Assembly: GCA_044221135.1 (NCBI GenBank)
Contig: JBGAPT010000005.1
Span: 1-64,000, forward strand
Direction: 5' to 3'
Source: UBA4722 sp044221135
Lineage (GTDB): Bacteria; Pseudomonadota; Gammaproteobacteria; DSM-16500
DNA length: 64,000 nt
The notes under the pieces are model-generated. The model had not been told where the DNA came from. It ran no database searches and saw only the letters and a program-made list of their open reading frames with translations. Made by a program: the position numbers and the translations under genes. Below are positions 35,929-44,017 of this stretch, one piece after another. Each line of letters starts with the position of its first letter. Within the stretch, counting starts at the first letter, position 1.

Positions 35929-36024
35929 TACAAAATTATTCCTATTTTTGGGTGTAATAATAAAAGAAACCAATTCTATAAAAAATAAATTATTGCGGTC
36001 ATTCATGCGGGAAAATTTATAAGC

Positions 36025-36660
36025 TCATAATATATTTATTTTTAGTAAATCTTCGGGTTTATGTATGAGATAGTGAGGTTGATATTCTAATAGTATTTTT
36101 TCGGAGTTAAACCCCCATGTAACAGCTATAGAAAATATATCATTTTTTTTTGCAGCTTCTATATCACGCGTTTCATCACCTACATAAAATGCTTTTGATT
36201 TATTAATGTTAGAGAGTTTAATAATATTTTTTAACATATTTTTTTTCCCAAAGTAACTCGATTCTGCTTGAATGAAATCAAATAAGTGTCGTATATTATT
36301 ACGCTCAAGCCACTCAATAACATTAGCTAAAGAGTTAGAAGTCAATATTCCCAACGAAATATTTAAAGCGTGAAGTGTTTTTAATGTTTCTACAAGATTA
36401 GCAAAAGGAAGCAGGAATGGAATTTCGCTTCGTATATATTTCCTTGCATGGAGTAGCACAGTAGGGATTTTGTAAAAGGGGATCTCTAAATGTTTAATTA
36501 GTTCTTTTGAGGTTAAATTTTTTAAATTGCTTATTTCATCCTCATATATCTTGCGAAAGTTGAATTTATTTGCCAATAAATTAAATGCTTTTATGGCTGT
36601 TTGAAAACTGTCTACTAGCGTGCCATCGAAATCAAAAATTAAATAAAGTTTCTTTTTCAT
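36025..36660 (-). CDS. HAD-superfamily phosphatase (phosphoglycolate phosphatase-like)
   Basis: Motif I is FDFDGTLVDS, motif II is LGILTSNS, and motif III/IV is KAFYVGDETRDIEAAKKNDI, so the catalytic set is complete. A helical cap of about 65 residues follows motif I, as in Gph-type phosphatases. The start at ATG 36660 is chosen; two more in-frame starts lie upstream. The substrate is unknown. It is the first cargo-like gene to the right of the transglycosylase. Confidence 0.85.
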   Translation of the reverse strand: MKKKLYLIFDFDGTLVDSFQTAIKAFNLLANKFNFRKIYEDEISNLKNLTSKELIKHLEIPFYKIPTVLLHARKYIRSEIPFLLPFANLVETLKTLHALNISLGILTSNSLANVIEWLERNNIRHLFDFIQAESSYFGKKNMLKNIIKLSNINKSKAFYVGDETRDIEAAKKNDIFSIAVTWGFNSEKILLEYQPHYLIHKPEDLLKINIL

Positions 36661-36924
36661 TGTAAAAGGCATTTCCAAATCTATAAATATCTTACCAGTT
36701 AACTATAATTCTTATTTTTTCAAAAAAATACATCCTTCTCAGTATCCTATCACTTAAAATTAGCTATTCCAAAAAGATTTTTAACCATTTCATATATTGC
36801 CAATCTAGTCAACCAGTATCCGAGTTAAGACCATAGATAGTATGTTATATATTAACCAATAATGCAGCTCTACATTTTTTATAATACACTTTGGAATAAT
36901 TTCTAATATATGATCTTAAAAGCT

Positions 36925-38142
36925 CTAATTGTAAATAGTAAGCTTTAGGCTATTATCCATTGCTTCCTCCCATTCTCTTTTAGGAGGCTCTTGGTTAAAA
37001 AATCGTAGTCCACGATACCCATTGATTATTCCCGCTGAGCAAGTGACTGCTAAATTAATTGACACTGACGATAAGGAAAAAAATGCTGTTAGCAATAAAA
37101 AAGCCAATTGAGCAACAAAAAAACCAAATCCAATACCAATGATAGTATAAATTATTATTACTCGTATTTTCTTTAAATTGATACGTTGTTGCCGTTCTTT
37201 TTCTGACAACATAAAATCAGCCTCTAAGGCAGAATAAAGTGTTTCGAATTTTGCATTTTGTTCTACCTGCTCTTTTTTATCACGTTGATGGATGTAATTC
37301 ATTAATAGCATAAACGCGACATAATTATAATGTATATTATTAGAAGACGACCCATCATTAAAACGTTCCATAAAATTAGCAGCAACGGAATATAATTTTT
37401 TCCTAAAATAAGTAAGATCAGCTGGGTATTTGATTAAACTCAAAGTAAAATTATCTGCTAACACGAATAAATCGTGAATATCAATCTCAGTTATTAAAGG
37501 CTTACATTCTTCATTTGGTTCTGCCCAAGAATAATGCTTAACATGATGAGTTATGGCCCCATTGTTTTTCTGAATGTGCTGCTCATAGCAGCACATTGAT
37601 AAAACATGTGTATTATTGTCTGAATTTATAACTACACTTTGCATGCGCATGTTGACATTTTTAAATGTTACATATACTAATGAATATTCATCTTCATCTT
37701 CATAAGGCCATTTTTTTTGCTGCTTAGCTCGTTGAATGCTCTGTTGTATCTTCTGCACATCTGGTAAATTATGGTGAAAACTTTCTACAGTTTGGCATGG
37801 CATATAATCTATAGTGCCAACATGGCATTGAATACCATCGTAAGGTCTATCGGGTAGTGCATGTAGAGGCATATTGTCGTTATCGGATATTAATGTTAGC
37901 CCTGTAGTGTTGAGTTCATATTGAGCGGTAATTTTACGTATGCTATATATTCCCTTGGCTATAGATTCCTGAACAGATCCGAGTGTAAAATAGTCACTGG
38001 CAAAAGTGTCGCGAGGAACACCTCTATCAAAAATCAGTATAGTACTGCCCGTGGAAAGCAGAGATCTTGGGAGAGGATATTTTTCCTCTTGGGTTTCAAA
38101 AAAATCATTAGGCGGACGGATAATAATCCAACACATTACCAT
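36925..38142 (-). CDS. Unrecognised protein with C-terminal membrane hairpin
   Basis: The start at ATG 38142 (MVMCWIIIRPPNDFF) keeps it clear of the divergent gene starting at 38179; the frame is open to 38199. The 405-aa body is soluble, with a His- and Cys-rich middle and a helical region before two membrane segments (about residues 310-375). The end is soluble and basic. No family is recognised. It shares a 36-base divergent promoter region with the papain-like protein, which also has membrane segments, suggesting that they are expressed or work together. Confidence 0.6.
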   Translation of the reverse strand: MVMCWIIIRPPNDFFETQEEKYPLPRSLLSTGSTILIFDRGVPRDTFASDYFTLGSVQESIAKGIYSIRKITAQYELNTTGLTLISDNDNMPLHALPDRPYDGIQCHVGTIDYMPCQTVESFHHNLPDVQKIQQSIQRAKQQKKWPYEDEDEYSLVYVTFKNVNMRMQSVVINSDNNTHVLSMCCYEQHIQKNNGAITHHVKHYSWAEPNEECKPLITEIDIHDLFVLADNFTLSLIKYPADLTYFRKKLYSVAANFMERFNDGSSSNNIHYNYVAFMLLMNYIHQRDKKEQVEQNAKFETLYSALEADFMLSEKERQQRINLKKIRVIIIYTIIGIGFGFFVAQLAFLLLTAFFSLSSVSINLAVTCSAGIINGYRGLRFFNQEPPKREWEEAMDNSLKLTIYN

Positions 38143-38178
38143 AAACTCATTTAAGATTGTTAGTTGAAGGAACGTACA

Positions 38179-40125
38179 ATGAATGAAGCACAGTTCCAAT
38201 TGGTATTAGATTATATAACATCTAGGCCTAATGAAGATAAACAAAAAAAGTCTATTAGCTTAAGCCTAGCAGGATTAACATCATTTCCGCTAAATAATGC
38301 TAGCCTTACTAAAGACCAGTTGCGTCGGCTAGCTGATTGCCTGAGTCTTCATAAGAAATACTTAACTGATATTTCTTTGGTAGCTAACAATATTGATGAT
38401 GAAACAGCTGTTTATCTAATAAGATGTATGTATAAAGACTGCGCCCTTATTTTATGTGATTTATCTAACAACCCTATTTCGTTAAATGCAAAACAATATA
38501 TTAACTTTTTGCTCACTGATAATATAAAATCTCCTGGGATGGCGGCGTATTCTACAACCACAATTAAATTGTACTATTGGCAAAAGAGCCAAAAGATAGA
38601 ACAGATAAGGAATTTTTCAAACGCGCATCATACTGGACATGTTGCCTTAGAGATTTTTACTGAAACTGGTAAATATATTTATGTTAGCTATTGGCCTAAA
38701 TCATCTGCTACCTGTATAACTATGTGGCATACAAAAGCTAAACTAGTATCAAAACAGTCTGAATTAAAGAACCACCCTAATTATACGGAAATATTATTAG
38801 ATGATTTTGATCTAAATTTAGACAAAATAGTTGATCGATTTTTCATAACTTATCATCGATGGAAAACGCAAGAAACATGGTCAATAGTTCAGCATAATTG
38901 TGCAACGCGTGTTGTAGAGTTGCTAAAAGAAGGAGGATTTTTAGAAAATTTTCCAGCTATTGATCAATTTGGCAGTATAAGGTATTTATTACTATTGTGC
39001 TATTCTAGGATATTTATTTCTATTGCATTGTTAGGTAGCGGTTTTTACCCATTCCCTTTCTTAAATGAACCTTATTTTCATGAAACATCCAAGGGTTTTC
39101 TAGCAGCATTAAGTTTTATTGTATTCAATGGGACTACAATATTTATGTTGGAAAGGAAATTCGAAAATAACCAACTGATTGAGTCGAATAAGTGGGATTG
39201 TGTTATTGGCTTAAGCGCTTCTCTTGGATTCGGTGTTGGCTCTATTATACATAAAAAATTTATAAATCCTATTATTGATGACTCCTTGTTTCAAGCAACA
39301 AAATTACTTGATTTATTGTTACTACCAGCAACAGCCGCTGGAATGATATTATTTGGAAAAATAACCAGTTATTTAATAGATTTGATGGGTGGAAAAGGCC
39401 ATACGATCACGCCAAATAATATTGCCAGTTGGGTAGAGTATCTAAAGAACAGTAAGAAGATTGATGTGAAAGCCAGAGAATATGTTTTTTATAAGAATTT
39501 ATCATTTGCAGTTATATTTTATACCGCTTGGATTGTAACCTATACAGCAAGGAATTTTGTTAGTAGAGATATTGCTATGGGTATAGGAATAATTGGGGGA
39601 GTTAGTTTCGGGTATATTTTAGTAAAGATACTTCATCATCTCACCCTAATCAAAAAATATCTTCCTCGATTAAAAGAGGAAGACTTAGCTTTTATTCAGT
39701 TACATGATAAAAATTTAGAAAAACATGTCATTTTGTCAATAACAACGCTTCTCGGAATTGTTGGAACCGTTTCTTATTGTAACTCTCAAGCTGTACAGAA
39801 AAATGATAAAACCATCGCCAATCCTTTTTTAGAAAGCATTTTGGCCCCACTTGGCGGAACAATAGGATTTATGGCAGGTGTCTGCGCATACTATATTTTT
39901 AGTAAAATGCCAAGCAATCAAAATCAATATGGAATAGCAAAGACAAATATAAATGATAAAGAAGATAGTAGTAATTCACCTTCTGAAAAGAGTCCTTTTG
40001 CATTAAAAAATATTACCTATAACACACTTCCTTTTTTTAAAAAGAAAGAAATCTATGAGGGTGAGGTGAAAGAAGAGGTTCACCCAAAAGAGAAACGTTC
40101 ATTTTTATCATGTACGCTACTATAA
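38179..40125 (+). CDS. LRR-like / permuted papain-fold / membrane protein ending in a CaaX box
   Basis: ATG 38179 has GAAGGA upstream. In the 648-aa product, residues 20-110 hold degenerate leucine-rich repeats (LSLAGLTSFPL, LILCDLSNNPISL). Residues 125-255 carry a His-then-Cys arrangement: GHVALEIF (His154) and HNCATRVVELLKEGG (Cys241), the order seen in LRAT, PPPDE and other permuted NlpC/P60 folds. Residues about 270-560 have several hydrophobic segments. The last four residues are CTLL, a geranylgeranyl-type CaaX box. A host-membrane acting peptidase or acyltransferase effector is the best inference. Confidence 0.65.
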   Translation: MNEAQFQLVLDYITSRPNEDKQKKSISLSLAGLTSFPLNNASLTKDQLRRLADCLSLHKKYLTDISLVANNIDDETAVYLIRCMYKDCALILCDLSNNPISLNAKQYINFLLTDNIKSPGMAAYSTTTIKLYYWQKSQKIEQIRNFSNAHHTGHVALEIFTETGKYIYVSYWPKSSATCITMWHTKAKLVSKQSELKNHPNYTEILLDDFDLNLDKIVDRFFITYHRWKTQETWSIVQHNCATRVVELLKEGGFLENFPAIDQFGSIRYLLLLCYSRIFISIALLGSGFYPFPFLNEPYFHETSKGFLAALSFIVFNGTTIFMLERKFENNQLIESNKWDCVIGLSASLGFGVGSIIHKKFINPIIDDSLFQATKLLDLLLLPATAAGMILFGKITSYLIDLMGGKGHTITPNNIASWVEYLKNSKKIDVKAREYVFYKNLSFAVIFYTAWIVTYTARNFVSRDIAMGIGIIGGVSFGYILVKILHHLTLIKKYLPRLKEEDLAFIQLHDKNLEKHVILSITTLLGIVGTVSYCNSQAVQKNDKTIANPFLESILAPLGGTIGFMAGVCAYYIFSKMPSNQNQYGIAKTNINDKEDSSNSPSEKSPFALKNITYNTLPFFKKKEIYEGEVKEEVHPKEKRSFLSCTLL

Positions 40126-40139
40126 AGTGTTGCCATTAT

Positions 40140-40751
40140 TTATGATATAGAGCATCCTTTTGTGTCAGGCTTAGGTTCATTATTAGCCTTCTCTTCAGAA
40201 GGAGATGATGAGCCATTTTTCTGCATCGAGCCTGCATCTACAGATGAAGTTCTAGCTTGTTGTGTATGAGCCAGACCGTGAAAATCATTGTCTTTGGAAT
40301 TCCAAAAAGAAGCTGGGTTTTCAGCAACTTTTTCTTTTTTTTGTACCTCCATTTTTTCTAAAAGTTCACGAATAAATTGCTCTCTCAATTTAATTGCTTC
40401 TTCTAAATCTACGCGTATTTGATTACGCTTTTGTATCTCTGGGATTTTTTGTTTAAAATCAGCTACCATAGATTTTAATGTATAATTTGGAACAAGATAA
40501 TCCGAAGAAAAACGTTCTCCCGTCATTGGGCTCCTGTTATTTCCTCTTCTTAACCATTCAACTATATTATGCTTTTCGTAAGTATGGCCATCGCTTGCAA
40601 CTACTGGTTCTTGAAAAATTTCCTGGCTAATTGGGCATAAATATCCTTCAGGGATAGGTATAATTGAACATATTTCCTCAGAATCTTTGTGCACTTTCTC
40701 ACCGGTTACTTCCTTTGAGCTATCTTTTTTCTCTTCGGTACCTGAAAACAT
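40140..40751 (-). CDS. U-box E3 ubiquitin ligase-like protein with CaaX tail
   Basis: Residues 34-104 form a clear U-box: GYLCPISQEIFQEPVVASDG, HTYEKHNIVEWLRRG, then SPMTGERFSSDYLVPNYTLK. U-boxes recruit E2 enzymes to ubiquitinate targets and exist in bacteria only as host-directed effectors such as Legionella LubX. The following helix is charged, and the tail (residues 160-203) is disordered. The protein ends KGCSIS, a farnesyl-type CaaX box, so host prenylation could anchor it to membranes. 203 aa. Convergent with the CTLL protein, 14 bases apart. Confidence 0.88.
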   Translation of the reverse strand: MFSGTEEKKDSSKEVTGEKVHKDSEEICSIIPIPEGYLCPISQEIFQEPVVASDGHTYEKHNIVEWLRRGNNRSPMTGERFSSDYLVPNYTLKSMVADFKQKIPEIQKRNQIRVDLEEAIKLREQFIRELLEKMEVQKKEKVAENPASFWNSKDNDFHGLAHTQQARTSSVDAGSMQKNGSSSPSEEKANNEPKPDTKGCSIS

Positions 40752-40876
40752 ATTAATTTATCTCCAATCAATAAAAAATATTTAATATAGTTTATATACA
40801 CAATTTAATAAAAACATTATTATATCGATAATATTCAATAAGTAAATTTATATTTGATATTGTCAGATTGTGTTCG

Positions 40877-41542
40877 TTAAGTGATTGTATTATGTTTAAT
40901 ATGAGCAGCAGACTGATGTAAAACAGTATCCCACCATTGATTAAATAGATAATTATTAGTAGATAACCATTTTACAGAAAAAGTCGGAAAAATATGTTGT
41001 GATACAGCCGCCATAAAAACATCTCTTTTTGTCGTAGTGTTACTAGGAACAAAGCGCATACTATAATAAAATGCTCTTTTGTAGAGTGATCCCATCATTG
41101 GCGACCACATATCGATTAAGTTTCCCTGTGGTTGATATTGATAAACAATTCTATTTTGCTCTAAGTGATAGAAATTATTTACTAAACTGGCTGAGAAAAT
41201 AGCATATGTCCATTGCGCTTCTTCTGCAGCAATGGATTCAGCGCCGGTGCTTTTAGGTAATAAAATACCACGACGTAATTTTAATGCGGCTGTCGTCAGT
41301 GTGAGTTGACGGATTAAAAAACCATAATCCCAGTGAAAATCTTTTTCAGAATAAGGCATGGCTTGGCAAAATTCAGCGATATTAAATAAAGTCGTATCGT
41401 ATAGCTTTTTGTAAATTGAAGTGGGACAACTGATTAAGCTTTTAATGTCCTTAATAGCACGTCCAATTTCCCAATAGCGAGATGATTCTTCACCAGATAG
41501 AGAAGGCAACACTTTAGGCATGGTTATTTTCTCTTTCGTCAT
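40877..41542 (-). CDS. Truncated TraI_2-type (MOBH) relaxase N-terminal domain
   Basis: The 221-aa product matches the N-terminal region of TIGR03760-type ICE relaxases: CPTSIYKKLYDTTLFNIAEF, FLIRQLTLTTAALKLRRG, EAQWTYAIFSASLVNN and the late FSVKWLSTNNYLFNQWW. The metal-binding HHH and HD residues expected before and inside these stretches are absent (HWDYG and SLVNN instead), and the rest of a normal relaxase (another 400 or so residues) is missing. It overlaps traD by 29 bases, the natural place of traI. Either a decayed relaxase or a repurposed fragment. Confidence 0.55.
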   Translation of the reverse strand: MTKEKITMPKVLPSLSGEESSRYWEIGRAIKDIKSLISCPTSIYKKLYDTTLFNIAEFCQAMPYSEKDFHWDYGFLIRQLTLTTAALKLRRGILLPKSTGAESIAAEEAQWTYAIFSASLVNNFYHLEQNRIVYQYQPQGNLIDMWSPMMGSLYKRAFYYSMRFVPSNTTTKRDVFMAAVSQHIFPTFSVKWLSTNNYLFNQWWDTVLHQSAAHIKHNTIT

Positions 41543-43445
41543 GATCAATAGGCTCCTGTGATATGTGTTGTTTTTGTTGCATCGATTGAATTAATTCTTC
41601 CACTTTCATGGGAAGAGATATGTCATCTTTCTTAGGTAATGGCATGCGTAACTTATATAATTTGCCACCTTCTAATAGACAAAAAGCTTGTCCTTTAGGG
41701 AGGTTCAGCACATCATTTTGTTCAATGAGACGATATTCGCTGTGTGTTAACCGATCTTCGTTCGTTGAACGGTAATAAATACCTTCTTCTCCATGCGATG
41801 TATCTGCGCTGCTGGAAGCAGGAAGAGCGCGCAATACAGGAACAGTCGGTAATTGATTTAAAAACATTTCAACAGTTGCCGCTTCTTTACAACGAAATAG
41901 AACCACTGTTCCCATATTCCCAGCGACTTGCCCTGCTTTTGCTGCTGTTTTTAAGCGTGCTTCAACATCTGACCAAGTTTGAGTATAAGCAGTGACCGTG
42001 AAGCCTGCGCCACGTGCTTTGTTTAACAGGGGTATAAATTCATCTCCAATGATTTCGTTAAATTCATCGGAATGTAAGCAAATACGAGGTAATGATATTT
42101 TTTCCTCAATATCAGGGTACCCGTCTTGCAAACCGAATTTATATAATCGGCCTGCGACTGACACTAAATCGGCAAACATGGCGTTGCCTACAGCAGCGGA
42201 AATGACAGGATCAGTCAGTGCATCAAGTCCGACATACACAATTTGCTTATTACGAATGACTTGCAGCCAGTCTAAAATAGGTCGTTCATCTTGAATATCG
42301 GTATAATCAGGTGATAATAGCTCAGCTGCTTTTCCAGTTGTCAGCTTTTTAANNNNNNNNNNNNNNNNNNNNNNNNNNNNGTAACGACAGGCTTGGTGCA
42401 GATCATCAAAAATTGGATTGTATGTTAATTTGTGACGCTCAACATAGGCAATCAGACCTTGTAAAAAAGGGAATTCATGTTTATCGGTGCTCTTACTTTT
42501 AATATATTTAATCACCCACTCCTTATAGTTCATATCGACTTGCGGCAACCAGAATTTTAAGTATCGTTCAAGTAAGACATCCATTTTTGTAATATAATAT
42601 TTTATTTTTTTATAATCGGGTTTTTCACCCATTGCGACGAGTGCCATTGCAATCGAATTGATGAATTGCCAGCCAAATTCTTTAAAGGCGGCAGATTCAC
42701 CTGAACTGGGTAATTGATTAGAAATACGATTAGCGACTTCTGTAACACGTGTAAAATTACCAATAGGATTATAGCGACAAGATTGGTCAGGAAAACCTAA
42801 ATGAAAAATCAGAAAATTATTTTCGCGACCGGCTAATTTTGCTTCTGCGTACATCCTTCGTAATAAATCACCATCTCCTTTTGGATCAAGCACAATGACT
42901 ACATCGCCGCGTCTAATGTCTTGGCTTACTACAAGCTCTGCAAAACGTGTTTTTCCAACACCGGGTAATCCTAGTACTAATAAATGACTCGCACGTTCCA
43001 CTAAATCGATAGTGACCTTTTGTTCTTTATCGGCTACTCCATGAATGCAAGGCTCACCACCTACTTCAGGTGAACGTGAGGGGTATTTATAGTGTAAGTT
43101 ATAATCTAAATCGAGATCACGTAATCGTTGGGTATGCTGTGCTGTCCATAAAAATCCTTTACCTAGGAACAATTTTTTATCACTGATGGGCAATTGTTTT
43201 GCGCTCATTGTATACGTTGGCATGCGTTTTAAATTACGTTGATAACGCCAAATGCGATATCCTTGTTTAAATCGATAACAGCCAAAACATATCAATGCAC
43301 AAGCCAATCTGTGTGCCGTATTATTAGATAGTAAAAATAAACAAGGACAAGTCAAAAATAATAATGCGGCTACAATAGTCGCTAAGGTAGTAACCCACTC
43401 CACAGGTGGGCGTAATAATCCCTCTAGTGGAGTTTGCATGCTCAT
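41514..43445 (-). CDS. traD: Conjugative coupling protein TraD
   Basis: TraD brings the transfer DNA to the secretion channel. Two membrane segments lie near residues 20-65. Walker A is GLPGVGKT (about 159-166), followed by VIVLDPKGDGDLLRR and the Walker B-like ICLHSDEFNE near 455. The start ATG 43445 gives the family N-terminus MSMQTPLEGLLRPPVEW; a longer frame to 43592 runs inside the preceding gene. A 28-base run of N (42353-42380) interrupts the gene, but the frame is the same on both sides. Confidence 0.88.
   Translation of the reverse strand: MSMQTPLEGLLRPPVEWVTTLATIVAALLFLTCPCLFLLSNNTAHRLACALICFGCYRFKQGYRIWRYQRNLKRMPTYTMSAKQLPISDKKLFLGKGFLWTAQHTQRLRDLDLDYNLHYKYPSRSPEVGGEPCIHGVADKEQKVTIDLVERASHLLVLGLPGVGKTRFAELVVSQDIRRGDVVIVLDPKGDGDLLRRMYAEAKLAGRENNFLIFHLGFPDQSCRYNPIGNFTRVTEVANRISNQLPSSGESAAFKEFGWQFINSIAMALVAMGEKPDYKKIKYYITKMDVLLERYLKFWLPQVDMNYKEWVIKYIKSKSTDKHEFPFLQGLIAYVERHKLTYNPIFDDLHQACRYXXXXXXXXXXKKLTTGKAAELLSPDYTDIQDERPILDWLQVIRNKQIVYVGLDALTDPVISAAVGNAMFADLVSVAGRLYKFGLQDGYPDIEEKISLPRICLHSDEFNEIIGDEFIPLLNKARGAGFTVTAYTQTWSDVEARLKTAAKAGQVAGNMGTVVLFRCKEAATVEMFLNQLPTVPVLRALPASSSADTSHGEEGIYYRSTNEDRLTHSEYRLIEQNDVLNLPKGQAFCLLEGGKLYKLRMPLPKKDDISLPMKVEELIQSMQQKQHISQEPIDHDERENNHA
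42353..42380. other. Assembly gap (28 N) inside traD
   Basis: 28 undetermined bases lie inside the traD reading frame. The frame agrees on both flanks, so the true gap length is 28 or differs by a multiple of three if traD is intact. Ten residues cannot be read. Confidence 0.99.
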
Positions 43446-43446
43446 T

Positions 43447-43812
43447 TTATAATTCTCGTAATAGATGAATTGTTTTGCTAATAAGGTTTTCACAAACCAA
43501 TAATTCAACCATGATGAGCCACAGACCCATTCGCCATGTTTCTTTGCGCCACTGTGAAATTTTTTCAGGTGTGGCTTTTCGGTACTGGCCAATTTTTAAA
43601 ACAATATAAGGCCAGCAGAGGATAAAAGAACACAATATTCCCCAGCGGAGTAAGCAATACTCCATGGGGTGATGTTTAGTTGCTTCCGTGATAGAATTTA
43701 AAAGCGTTGGACCATGGATATGGATAAATGCCCATAAGAACCCTGCGAATAGCAATGGAATCGCTATTCGCATTCCAGCAAAAAATAAACGGGATATTGT
43801 ATGGATAATCAT
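43447..43812 (-). CDS. Integral membrane protein of the ICE transfer region
   Basis: A 121-aa protein with two or three membrane segments (about 10-30, 55-75 and 92-110) and a basic loop between them (GQYRKATPEKISQWRKETW). It stands directly before traD, with one base between its stop and the traD start, so it is part of that operon. In GI-type ICEs a small membrane gene often precedes traD. I do not know its exact role. Confidence 0.65.
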   Translation of the reverse strand: MIIHTISRLFFAGMRIAIPLLFAGFLWAFIHIHGPTLLNSITEATKHHPMEYCLLRWGILCSFILCWPYIVLKIGQYRKATPEKISQWRKETWRMGLWLIMVELLVCENLISKTIHLLREL

Positions 43813-43827
43813 ATAAAAGACCAGGTT

Positions 43828-44013
43828 ATGAAAAATTCACTGTTATTTAAAGTTGTAAAAGCGGTATTTAGAATAAGCGTTAAGATACTTAGGTTTTTGC
43901 TTAAAATTGTTTTGAGTGTTTTTGCGCCGAATAAAAAAATAAAAGAGTTTAGAAAATGGCAAGATGACTACGATGAACATACAAAATCCATTACTCGTCA
44001 TGAACCATTTTAA
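43828..44013 (+). CDS. Possible small membrane protein, 61 aa
   Basis: The frame MKNSLLFKVVKAVF onwards has an amphipathic/hydrophobic N-terminal half and a polar end (WQDDYDEHTKSITRHEPF). It fills the gap between the convergent traG stop and the start of the gene at 43812. The ribosome binding site is weak. A small opposite-strand gene is often found just past traG in this ICE family, which is the main support. Confidence 0.4.
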   Translation: MKNSLLFKVVKAVFRISVKILRFLLKIVLSVFAPNKKIKEFRKWQDDYDEHTKSITRHEPF

Positions 44014-44017
44014 TATA

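Noticed and set aside
40877..41542. HD-domain phosphohydrolase
   Set aside because: Although it aligns with the TraI_2 region, the HD residues themselves are missing, so a hydrolase call is not supported.
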